From Candidozyma auris (lineage: Eukaryota > Ascomycota > Pichiomycetes > Serinales > Metschnikowiaceae): a stretch of 64,000 bases of DNA. Positions 57,401-64,000 of this stretch are shown piece after piece (position 1 is the stretch's first letter; each line of letters starts with the position of its first letter). Location: positions 310,001 through 374,000 of the forward strand of contig NC_072812.1 of assembly GCF_003013715.1 (NCBI RefSeq). The letters run 5' to 3'. A model generated the notes under the pieces. That model was not told the origin of the DNA and did no database searches. It was given only the letters and a program-made list of their open reading frames with translations. A program made the translations under genes and the position numbers.

Positions 57401-57610
57401 ATGTCTTGCGTGAGGTCAAATGATGCCAATAAAGTTGGATTTTTGAAGGATGAAAGAAGACTCAATGTGGCATTGACAAGAGCTCAATACGGTCTTATTT
57501 TAGTTGGTGATGCGGATTGCCTCAAGCACGATCCATTGTGGAGAGAATACATCGAAGATCTTGCGGTGAAAGGTCTGCTACTCGTTGGAGACAGCTTCGT
57601 CTATTCGTAA
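54452..57610 (+). CDS. ECM32: Upf1-like superfamily 1 helicase ECM32/MTT1
   Basis: The protein has 1052 aa from ATG 54452 (MATYTCQTCQAVGL), where the family begins; several upstream in-frame ATGs give a hydrophobic unrelated extension. Two Cys/His modules near the N-terminus (CQTCQ ... HLSTTRH; CEDCEDSNIH; CNDCK; CGICE ... CKKC) precede a 250-residue Lys/Ser/Pro-rich linker. The SF1 helicase core follows: Walker A LQGPPGTGKTSTI near 610, VVIMDEATQSSEP, VFVGDHKQL, DTQYRMHPAISEF, VASIDAFQGREKKF and LNVALTRAQYGLI. The length matches S. cerevisiae Ecm32 (1121 aa), which modulates translation termination with release factors. All helicase motifs are intact. Confidence 0.92.
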   Translation: MATYTCQTCQAVGLEDIGKHLSTTRHKLVKYNPLDEVIKCEDCEDSNIHLLNMIRYGLSDISLLCNDCKLKQSSGEISATYSLSNGSLFVKLPQYFKFRDIHCGICELESDLHVANDGSTQYIYCKKCIDEKIPSIKRNLSFVSEDSDSFLFALLGIKEYVPKPGAKAKKLARKVKGKGGKRQRKLKPDAEERKAHYESKMATKARFQQAKTVKAVGSSSTPSPTLSRSATPRSSTPNNPKRDTKKTTASKPKGAKPSRTPTPQPEMKEKSDPKEHIAKKAQSVSKPKKESNGMPSKSSTVKAEQKIDRKTSKSASSKVNGGSKKTNDKKAPPQTPEAPPAKSKKQEDEKQTSPGHSKGQMLATTTSLKLPPNIYEIKPAPEPPMLYPDLKSYFNEMCINLLLEEKAQLNAERIPMLGPDEFVLEWYQENDLKHKQYKAQVLLTPEILDRYLTKNMQAVKQTPFSQDQGLILLLDDRIPWYGRIAMVDTFSSQKPQKKGYKGKGKSRPPSSNHPQICEMAVELFSWNTMPLPTTVDIKHLKLLPVSVPVSRIFTAMLNLRNPSFIDLVLGNKEVKQINFKNYLQLTRDTFNESQKIGLQSVLNNAITVLQGPPGTGKTSTIHEIILQLLEKMNVSPILVVAASNIAIDNIAEKLLPKYGKSILRITSLQKEFEYNRDHPLASICLHHMTFDGLPLHLQEALKDLRRPGVKVSKKQYQLLMSALITQSSKLIALKKVILTTTVAAGSMQLKALPKVPVVIMDEATQSSEPTSLIPLSMNGVDKFVFVGDHKQLSSFSEVPNLSLSLFERILRNGTYKIPHMLDTQYRMHPAISEFPRQKFYNNLLKDGITAEDRKMKGIPINPVVFWDTKGKNPESPVHTRFGVTYANGGEVNYIEQVLMTLVFEKGIKKSDIGIITPYRGQRDLISSTLVKNDVINPDKDIVHEDVDRDDYYSNSKPLTVHIVSDIMVASIDAFQGREKKFMIMSCVRSNDANKVGFLKDERRLNVALTRAQYGLILVGDADCLKHDPLWREYIEDLAVKGLLLVGDSFVYS

Positions 57611-57638
57611 TTAGATGCGATTCATAGAATTATAGAAA

Positions 57639-59144
57639 CTAACTTTTCTTTTTGTTTTCTAGCTCTTTTTTCTTTTCTCTTTTCTCTTTAGCTTGTTCTT
57701 TCAAAGAACCTATCAACCCAAAGATCACAATGGCGCCGAGTGGGCCCAACAAAGGAAGAAACACGGCAAGTTTATGTTCACTAGGGAAGTATGCTTGTTG
57801 AACCATCTCTTTTTCAAAGAATGCCTTGTCAGAACTTATCAAGCCTTTAGATGAATATTCCATTGCAGAATCAAATAATCCAGTTTTTAGGCATTCCACA
57901 GCTTTATCAAAGAAGTCTAAACTATCAACCATATGGGCAAAAGTTGATTCTGGTATCGAGATTTCATCCAACGAATTTGAGAGGGTTACTAGGGATGAGA
58001 GATTTTCGATTAAATGTTTCAAGTTTTTCATAGCCATGATCCTGTGAAATGAAGCAACTCTCATTAAAAGGCTCTTTGGATCTTTGGGTACTCCCATTAG
58101 TTCAAGAAGCTGGTATGCAAAGATATCAAAGATAGGTGCCAACTTCTCTTGGTGGAGGGTGTACGTATAGTCATCAAGAACAGGCATTTCTGAATTGTAG
58201 ATGTATACGCCGCCCCATTGCGGGACGATGAAGGAGTTTGTCTTCGAGTTCTCAAGCATCAACGGATAACCCTTATGATTAGCCGCAGGGAAGAAGACAA
58301 TAAAATTTATAGTTGGATAAACATCATGAATAATCAAGTTCCAGTCTCCATAATTGATAAAAGTGGACAAGTCCTTTGTAGGTATGATGTACCTGTTCGT
58401 CTCGTTATCGAATAAAGTAGGATTATGAAGTTTCGAGTAGTATTGCACTTGCGAAGTAATTTTGAAGCTTGTGTAGTGCTTTAAAAGGTCCAAGAGTGGT
58501 TGAATACTCGACACGGCGTCGTCAATTTCCCAGTCAACAGCCCTACCATCCTCAACAAACAAATTGAAGACAAGATTGTACGTGGAAGAGTGTGGAACAG
58601 CCACCTCATTGTGTTCCACTTTCAGTACCCGGCGGTGTATCACGTCTAGTATGGTATCGACTTCATTTTTGAATATAAGCTCGAGCACTTCAAGCAACTT
58701 TTTCGACACACAATCCTTACAGTTCGCATGAACAGTCAGCATCAAAGTATTTGGCATCATGGAAGGCTTTTTGTCTCCATCAATAACAATATCCACAATG
58801 TAGTCTTTTAATGGGTCTGGTGTGTGTTCACTAGCTAATTTTAAGTTTACACGCCAGCTGTTGTCAACACCCCATTCACTTTTGATCACATTATCTATCT
58901 GCCTTTGTAGGGAACCAACATCAAGCAGTTCCTCACACTGTATATATAGAGGTACTTGTATGGCAATTGCTTCCAGGAAATTGTTTCTCCGATGCATCAA
59001 TTCTTCGACGGGTAAAGCAGCTCGGTGAATGCTTGTGGTATAGAAAAACATTGGCGCTCCAAGAAATACCACAAATGCAGAAATCACCCACACCACTAAT
59101 CTACGAGTCCATTTCGTGGACTCCGATTCTTGTGATCGTTTCAT
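57639..59144 (-). CDS. GPI17: GPI transamidase subunit GPI17 (PIG-S)
   Basis: The protein has 501 aa from ATG 59144 (MKRSQESESTKW); the frame continues upstream only from a TTG. A transmembrane helix lies near residues 14-37 (LVVWVISAFVVFLGAPMFFY) and another near 460-480 (LAVFLPLLGPLGAIVIFGLI), followed by a Lys-rich ER-cytosolic tail ending ELENKKKS. The luminal part between them contains FYTTSIHRAALP and NFIVFFPAANHKGYPL, consistent with the PIG-S family. It helps attach GPI anchors to cell-wall proteins. S. cerevisiae Gpi17 is 534 aa. It is divergent from TMA64 with 269 bases between starts. Confidence 0.9.
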   Translation of the reverse strand: MKRSQESESTKWTRRLVVWVISAFVVFLGAPMFFYTTSIHRAALPVEELMHRRNNFLEAIAIQVPLYIQCEELLDVGSLQRQIDNVIKSEWGVDNSWRVNLKLASEHTPDPLKDYIVDIVIDGDKKPSMMPNTLMLTVHANCKDCVSKKLLEVLELIFKNEVDTILDVIHRRVLKVEHNEVAVPHSSTYNLVFNLFVEDGRAVDWEIDDAVSSIQPLLDLLKHYTSFKITSQVQYYSKLHNPTLFDNETNRYIIPTKDLSTFINYGDWNLIIHDVYPTINFIVFFPAANHKGYPLMLENSKTNSFIVPQWGGVYIYNSEMPVLDDYTYTLHQEKLAPIFDIFAYQLLELMGVPKDPKSLLMRVASFHRIMAMKNLKHLIENLSSLVTLSNSLDEISIPESTFAHMVDSLDFFDKAVECLKTGLFDSAMEYSSKGLISSDKAFFEKEMVQQAYFPSEHKLAVFLPLLGPLGAIVIFGLIGSLKEQAKEKREKKKELENKKKS

Positions 59145-59413
59145 GCTTATGGAGTAGTGAAGTTTGAGTACGCGAACTAGAGTTCTGTAAAGGTGAGGTT
59201 TTCGCAATCTTGGCTGAAGTCTCCAGATATCTCAAAGTATTTGGTGAAGTAATCTATTCGTGAATTTAATTGAGATTTGATCAATTGTTCTTTTGCTTTT
59301 TCCCTTCAATAAATTTCTTTCGACCTTGCAATACACTTTGGCGCTCGTCATACACGTACGAAGTCTTGATGCAATATTGAGGTCGCTCCATTCAGCTTTC
59401 TTCCTCATCCACC

Positions 59414-61225
59414 ATGTTCAAAAAAGACCCACAACCAAAGCCATCATCTAACATCAAATCTTCGGAGAGACGTGCTCTTTTGACAAGCATTTGCAAGGAA
59501 TATAGCATTACCAAGGAAGATTTGTCCAAAGAGACAGAGTTATCGATTCTACCCATCACAATCAAACAAGCTAGCTTCCAAAGTGTTCAAGGACATAAGG
59601 GCACAATCTATTTTGATGAGAAGGAAAAGCCATTATGGTTTAAAACAAGAGATTCTCAATTGTACCCTTCAATATACACATTATGGCAATGTGGAGGGCT
59701 TCTCCCGATCATTCTCACGAACGATCATGTTATCGACAAGTTGTCATCTCATGCAAATCTCATGTTGCCTGGTTCAATTCCGCCGTTTGACTCGAGAGCT
59801 ACTAAAAATGCCTTGGTAGGTATCGCTAGTTACAAAACGCCAACTGTTGTTCAAGCCATCGGTCATTGCTTTCTCAACTTGACCCAATTTGACGACGTAG
59901 TTGGTCGTCAAGGCACAGCGGTCACTGTGCTCCATGTCATTGAAGATGAACTCTTCAATCTATACGATTCAGACATTGAAATACCAGTTGAAGTGGCGCC
60001 ATATATTCCTACTGCTTATGATGGCTTGAACAAGACCCTTCGAGCTTTATATGGTGAAGACGATGTCGACGACGAAAATGAAAATGAAAATGAAGTGGAA
60101 GGGGAAGATTCTGAGAGGTGTGATACGCAAAGCGAAGTTATGATAGAGATTTCAGGTCAAGAGCAGAAGGCTTCTGATCAGACTTCTGCTCATGAGCGAG
60201 AATTGAACGGTGATTCAAGCGTGGAAAATGTTTCAGAGGCATTGTCTCATTTAAGCGTTGAGGATATTGACAACTTTTTCTTCCGTTCTTTTATCCAGCT
60301 GGTAAAACTCAATCCACTGATCGAGCTCCCACTTTCTGCATCTCAATTCATGGGGCAATACATCCTCAAAAATCTTCCTAAGATGGATGTTAAGTATTGT
60401 AATATCAAGAAGACCTCTTGGAAGAAGAGCGCCAAATTTCTCAAGTCTTTGGAGAAACAAAAGCTACTTCAACTTAAGGGTAAAGGTGATGATGTGAGTG
60501 TGGTCAGTATCAGTGTACCAAAGGAAACTGTCGACAATTTTGTCACACATAAGGTAAATGCGACGAATAAGAACTCTTCTACGACAGGTAGTAAAAGTGA
60601 TGCAGCCAATAAGCTTTCCGTCGTTTTACTTTATAAACCAACAAATAAATCAAGAATGATATATAACAAAGTTGACAAGAGTTACCAGAAGCTATACACT
60701 CAAGTCGAGCTTAAAGAGATAATCGGTGAATACATCAACATCGCAGGATTAGTTGACAAACAAAACCCCAAATTCTTGATTTTAGACGAGCATATTAAAT
60801 CGGCGACTGGTATTAAAGAAGAAAAGGTCACTAGGGACAAGATTCTTCAACCTTTTACAGCGAGTCATTCTCCTCATTACACAATCTTGAAGCCAGGAGA
60901 CAAAACAATTGACCTGAAGATGGTACACAAGGGCACCCCGCCAAAGGTGAAGATTTTGACGCAAACTGTTTTGGGAAGAAAAACAGTAACAACGGTGGTC
61001 AATTTCGAGCCTTTCCTTATCAAAGCTGCGACATTGGCAGAGGATCTCAAAAATAAGTGCTCGGGTTCAACCTCGGTGGGGAATTCTATTCACAATCCGA
61101 ACCTAACGGAGGTTATGGTACAAGGACCACATGGATCCACAGTCGAACGGTATTTAAAGGAAAAGGGGGTACCGTCATCATATATCGAGGTGGAAGATAA
61201 AAGCAAAAGAAGGAAGAAACGTTGA
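59414..61225 (+). CDS. TMA64: Ribosome-associated translation factor TMA64 (eIF2D/ligatin)
   Basis: The protein has 603 aa (S. cerevisiae 565). It starts MFKKDPQPKPSSNIKSSERR, as in eIF2D. A PUA domain follows at about 85-175 (YPSIYTLWQCGGLLPIILTN; VGRQGTAVTVLHVIEDEL). An acidic linker with an ENENEN microsatellite, a winged-helix/SWIB-like region, and a C-terminal SUI1 domain (KILTQTVLGRKTVTTVVNFE ... VQGPHGSTVERYLKE) complete it. eIF2D releases deacylated tRNA and mRNA from 40S subunits after termination. All expected domains are present in the usual order. Confidence 0.94.
   Translation: MFKKDPQPKPSSNIKSSERRALLTSICKEYSITKEDLSKETELSILPITIKQASFQSVQGHKGTIYFDEKEKPLWFKTRDSQLYPSIYTLWQCGGLLPIILTNDHVIDKLSSHANLMLPGSIPPFDSRATKNALVGIASYKTPTVVQAIGHCFLNLTQFDDVVGRQGTAVTVLHVIEDELFNLYDSDIEIPVEVAPYIPTAYDGLNKTLRALYGEDDVDDENENENEVEGEDSERCDTQSEVMIEISGQEQKASDQTSAHERELNGDSSVENVSEALSHLSVEDIDNFFFRSFIQLVKLNPLIELPLSASQFMGQYILKNLPKMDVKYCNIKKTSWKKSAKFLKSLEKQKLLQLKGKGDDVSVVSISVPKETVDNFVTHKVNATNKNSSTTGSKSDAANKLSVVLLYKPTNKSRMIYNKVDKSYQKLYTQVELKEIIGEYINIAGLVDKQNPKFLILDEHIKSATGIKEEKVTRDKILQPFTASHSPHYTILKPGDKTIDLKMVHKGTPPKVKILTQTVLGRKTVTTVVNFEPFLIKAATLAEDLKNKCSGSTSVGNSIHNPNLTEVMVQGPHGSTVERYLKEKGVPSSYIEVEDKSKRRKKR
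60074..60095 (+). repeat. GAAAAT microsatellite in TMA64
   Basis: A short run of GAAAAT hexamers encodes Glu-Asn dipeptides in the acidic linker of TMA64. Copy number is likely polymorphic. Confidence 0.6.
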
Positions 61226-61351
61226 GGTCTCAAACATATTATTGAATTATAACACAGTATTTTAATAAACATACATATTCGTCAACCAAATGATAATTGC
61301 TGCTCAAAATGAAAAATGAATGTAAAAGAGCGATGTAAGCAGTTCAGTTGT

Positions 61352-64000
61352 TCAAACAACGATCTCGATGATATCTTTCGTTGGACCGGCCGTAATGAAA
61401 GCAGACTTTGTCGATGGATTAATTTGAAGGGTTTGAGCAGGCACGTTTCCAGGATAGACATGAGCATTACGACATTGACTTATGTTGATATGCGTTAGAG
61501 GAGAGAACCCACTAAGCAACGCATCAACCCCAGCTCTAGTTACCCTTACGCAACCTTTTACCAGTAAAGTCTTTAGATTTCGTAAATGCAAGGAAATCGC
61601 TACTAATGATGAGTCACTAACAGCTGATCCACAGAATGAGAGGTCCAAAGACTTAAGGTTCTGGCAGCCCAAGCAAAGTACCTCAACAGCAGTGTCCAGA
61701 AGTGCGCAACAGAAACTTAAGTCCAACGTCTCTAGATGAGAAGCCGCATTGGCAACAGATATGATCGCTTTATCTGTGAGAAATGTGCAATCCTTTAGCG
61801 AGAGATTAGTCAAGCGAGGAAAGGTTCTGTAAGTCCAGTGTTGGAATCCAATGTCTGTAATGGTAGTGCAGCGCGTCAAAGACAAGCTTTCCAAAGTTTC
61901 GTTAGCGTTATTGGCAATGTGATGCATAACATCATCTGTGAGTGCCTTGCAGTAACTGAGACTGAGAACTTTTATTTTCTTGGAGCCCACGGATATGGCT
62001 TGATCATCACTTGGAAGATCTTTTTTGGTCTCGTCAGACAAACCGATCAATCGCTCAATCACATCATCGTTCACTTTACGACAGTTTGAAAGGTCGATTT
62101 CCTCAAGCTGACTTCCAACCGAAGGGGATGCTAAATCCATAATAGCCATTGCGCTAACTTCCCATGTAGACTTCATCTTGATCAGCTTGAGATTTCCTGC
62201 CATCCCTATTTCATTCACCATATAGCTGAATCCCTCATCTGTTATGTGAAAGCAACAGGAGATGTCGATGTACTGTGGGCGAGATCCAACAAAGTCAGTG
62301 ATGGCAACGAGAGCATCATCTGTTATAGTCGTGTTCCAAGGTGTCAAGTCAAGAGTTTGAAAGATATTAGGTGCCATGTATAACAATTGTCTCCATCGAC
62401 GACTAACAATTCGTAACCTCATTAGCTGAGGTAGGTCTAGAAGTTCAAAAACCTTGAGAAGAATCTTATCGGGTATCGATCCGGGGCTGACAAGGACTGA
62501 AGAACGCCGCCTTCCCGCTAAACTTGCAATTTTTAATCGCTTTGAATGAGGCATATAATGGAAAGACTGTCTCCTACTCGTGGGAAAACTGCTGACATCA
62601 TAATTCCTCGAAGGTGGAATGTTGAGATCAAGCGGTCCTTCCAGAAGCTGTTGAAGTGGTGACACGCTTCGGCATTTAGCTTTTCGTTTTCTGTTGTTTT
62701 CTGCAATTCCTTCGCTCAGTGGCAAGGACGACGGTTTTGCTAGCACAAACTCTGAATCAACAGAGGATGCTGGCGAGATTGACCTAGATGGCTTGGGTGA
62801 TGACGATTGATTGAATGTAGAAAAACCTTCCCAGTTGGGATTGAAGAGAGAGGGCTCAGGTGAAAGCAATTGCCGATTTGATCTGCGTGAGATGTTCAAG
62901 GATTCCCTCAGAGCAATTGTTTCAACTGCAATACTTCGCCTTCTCTCAGGTATTGCGATGGGTAGAGTCATTTGGGCTCCAATATTTTGATTTTCGTTCA
63001 TGACTTTCCTTTCGAGCACCGTCTTTCTTATCTCATCAACAAAAAATGAGTATTTGGAGCAGATACGTTCTAGTTGGTGCGAGCGAATGACTATTAGCTC
63101 CACTGATGTCACCGTCCTTATTGAAGCGCTTCTTTTTACGATCTTACCATTCTGAGCTAGTTCCAAAAATGACATCTCGCCAAAGTAAGCTCCTTTTTTT
63201 AGGCGGGCCAATATACGCTCTGAGCTGTCCTTTCCTTGTACATCATCAATGACTTCGATTTCGCCATCAACAACGAAGTATATGTCGGAGCCAAGATCAC
63301 CCTTTCGAAAAATATATTCGTAGGCCTTGAAATTGAGGGGATCTGCTCCAAGGGCTAAACGATGTATTAGGTCAGGCGGTAAATTGGCAAAAATCGGAAG
63401 CGTTTTGATAAAGTCCTGAATAGACAAAGTTTGGTCGACATTATCTAAAGATACCACTAACGGTGATGAAATAGACACCCGGCGTGAAGCACTGACTATT
63501 TGTGAAAGAGGCAGCGGATTTGGCCTCGACAACGTGCTGGGGGCAATAGATACCGATGTCACCTGCTGTGGCCATATATCCGTTGAAGGTGGATTACTCG
63601 GTTTCAAAATCGGTATTTCTGCCTTATTCTTTTTATCTTGCATTGAGAGACGTTCCTGAGCCTCATCACGGATTCGGCGTTCTATGAGGGGATAAAATCG
63701 AAGCACAGAGTTAAGGGCATCTGCAGTGAGGACTCCCAAGAGAACTCTTGTACGAGCTACCACGGTAGCAGTTCTGGGTCTATTGAACAAGATACCAATC
63801 TCACCAAAAAACGCACCAGGAGTCAACTCAGCATAGATCGAGTCACCATCTGGAGAAGTAACACTGACAGTTCCCTTGAGAATCCAGTACATGGACAAGG
63901 CTGGGTCACCTTCTTTCAAGACATATTCCTGTGGAGTGTATTGTACTAATTTTAGCTTTGCGGCAACCTTGTGATGGAACAGGGGAGGAGCATCTTTGAA
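61352..64000 (-). CDS. Dual cNMP-binding, F-box and LRR protein (5' part cut by window end)
   Basis: About 882 codons are visible, and the frame stays open to the right edge, so the true start lies outside. The first visible residues begin a cyclic-nucleotide-binding domain (YTPQEYVLKEGDP; phosphate-binding cassette FFGEIGILFNRPRTATVVA). A second follows about 160 residues later (IYFVVDGEIEVID; YFGEMSFLELAQN then RSASIRT). Both keep the Glu and Arg that contact cNMP in PKA-type domains. After a Ser-rich linker comes an F-box (IPDKILLKVFELLDLPQLMR, then VSRRWRQL), then seven or more AMN1-type leucine-rich repeats (for example LESLSLTRCTTITDIGFQHW). This suggests an SCF substrate receptor able to sense cAMP or a related ligand; function is inference. 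Related fungal proteins exist, but S. cerevisiae has none that I know. Confidence 0.85.
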   Translation of the reverse strand, partial: FKDAPPLFHHKVAAKLKLVQYTPQEYVLKEGDPALSMYWILKGTVSVTSPDGDSIYAELTPGAFFGEIGILFNRPRTATVVARTRVLLGVLTADALNSVLRFYPLIERRIRDEAQERLSMQDKKNKAEIPILKPSNPPSTDIWPQQVTSVSIAPSTLSRPNPLPLSQIVSASRRVSISSPLVVSLDNVDQTLSIQDFIKTLPIFANLPPDLIHRLALGADPLNFKAYEYIFRKGDLGSDIYFVVDGEIEVIDDVQGKDSSERILARLKKGAYFGEMSFLELAQNGKIVKRSASIRTVTSVELIVIRSHQLERICSKYSFFVDEIRKTVLERKVMNENQNIGAQMTLPIAIPERRRSIAVETIALRESLNISRRSNRQLLSPEPSLFNPNWEGFSTFNQSSSPKPSRSISPASSVDSEFVLAKPSSLPLSEGIAENNRKRKAKCRSVSPLQQLLEGPLDLNIPPSRNYDVSSFPTSRRQSFHYMPHSKRLKIASLAGRRRSSVLVSPGSIPDKILLKVFELLDLPQLMRLRIVSRRWRQLLYMAPNIFQTLDLTPWNTTITDDALVAITDFVGSRPQYIDISCCFHITDEGFSYMVNEIGMAGNLKLIKMKSTWEVSAMAIMDLASPSVGSQLEEIDLSNCRKVNDDVIERLIGLSDETKKDLPSDDQAISVGSKKIKVLSLSYCKALTDDVMHHIANNANETLESLSLTRCTTITDIGFQHWTYRTFPRLTNLSLKDCTFLTDKAIISVANAASHLETLDLSFCCALLDTAVEVLCLGCQNLKSLDLSFCGSAVSDSSLVAISLHLRNLKTLLVKGCVRVTRAGVDALLSGFSPLTHINISQCRNAHVYPGNVPAQTLQINPSTKSAFITAGPTKDIIEIVV

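Noticed and set aside
1..64000. Transposons, LTRs, CRISPR arrays
   Set aside because: No reverse transcriptase, integrase or transposase ORF, no long direct or inverted terminal repeats and no spaced repeats were seen.

Overview
This is a gene-dense stretch of nuclear DNA from a budding yeast (Saccharomycotina), almost certainly of the CUG-Ser clade. Three things point that way. Nearly every gene is a single long ORF, with short introns carrying TACTAAC-like branch sites. Protein identities and lengths are yeast-like. CTG is strongly avoided in conserved genes: I found only two in-frame CTG codons in about 980 codons of POL2 and none in the parts of VMA2 that I checked. A complex I assembly factor (CIA30) indicates a yeast that keeps respiratory complex I, unlike Saccharomyces. 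A base composition of roughly 45% GC would suit a Clavispora/Metschnikowiaceae-type species, but I cannot name it.

Layout: 1-1.2 kb is non-coding and unusually GC-rich at the left edge. 1.2-8.2 kb carries an SREBP-type bHLH factor (CPH2/HMS1 family), a small predicted membrane protein and ORC3. 8.9-20 kb carries DGA1, an unrecognised mitochondrial protein, MEU1, CIA30, intron-containing RPS4, ISN1 and an ENV9-like dehydrogenase. 20.5-22.2 kb is a WD40 gene with two tiny introns. 22.2-33.4 kb is a block of LTO1, LIN1, ORC5, POL2 and YIF1. 34.9-46.1 kb is a block of TPS1, an unknown gene, PTC4, a GH130 glycosidase/phosphorylase, a degenerate Ras-like protein, ATG14 and VMA2. 46.3-53.5 kb holds ACO1 and CDC25. 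54.4-64 kb holds ECM32, GPI17, TMA64 and the 3' part of a gene joining two cyclic-nucleotide-binding domains to an F-box and leucine-rich repeats.

Several neighbourhoods match S. cerevisiae linkage groups: YNL263-260 (YIF1-POL2-ORC5-LTO1), YBR125-128 (PTC4-TPS1-VMA2-ATG14), YOR245/246 (DGA1-ENV9) and YLR304/310 (ACO1-CDC25). Order and orientation have been reshuffled and extra genes inserted. The comparison also supports otherwise weak assignments such as ATG14.

The most unusual items are the GH130 gene, a family seen mostly in bacteria, lying as an extra gene within an ancient yeast block, and the cNMP-binding F-box protein, which could link cyclic-nucleotide signalling to ubiquitin ligation. 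The latter lies about 8 kb from CDC25, the Ras activator that drives cAMP synthesis in yeasts. No tRNA, rRNA, transposon or CRISPR array was recognised.
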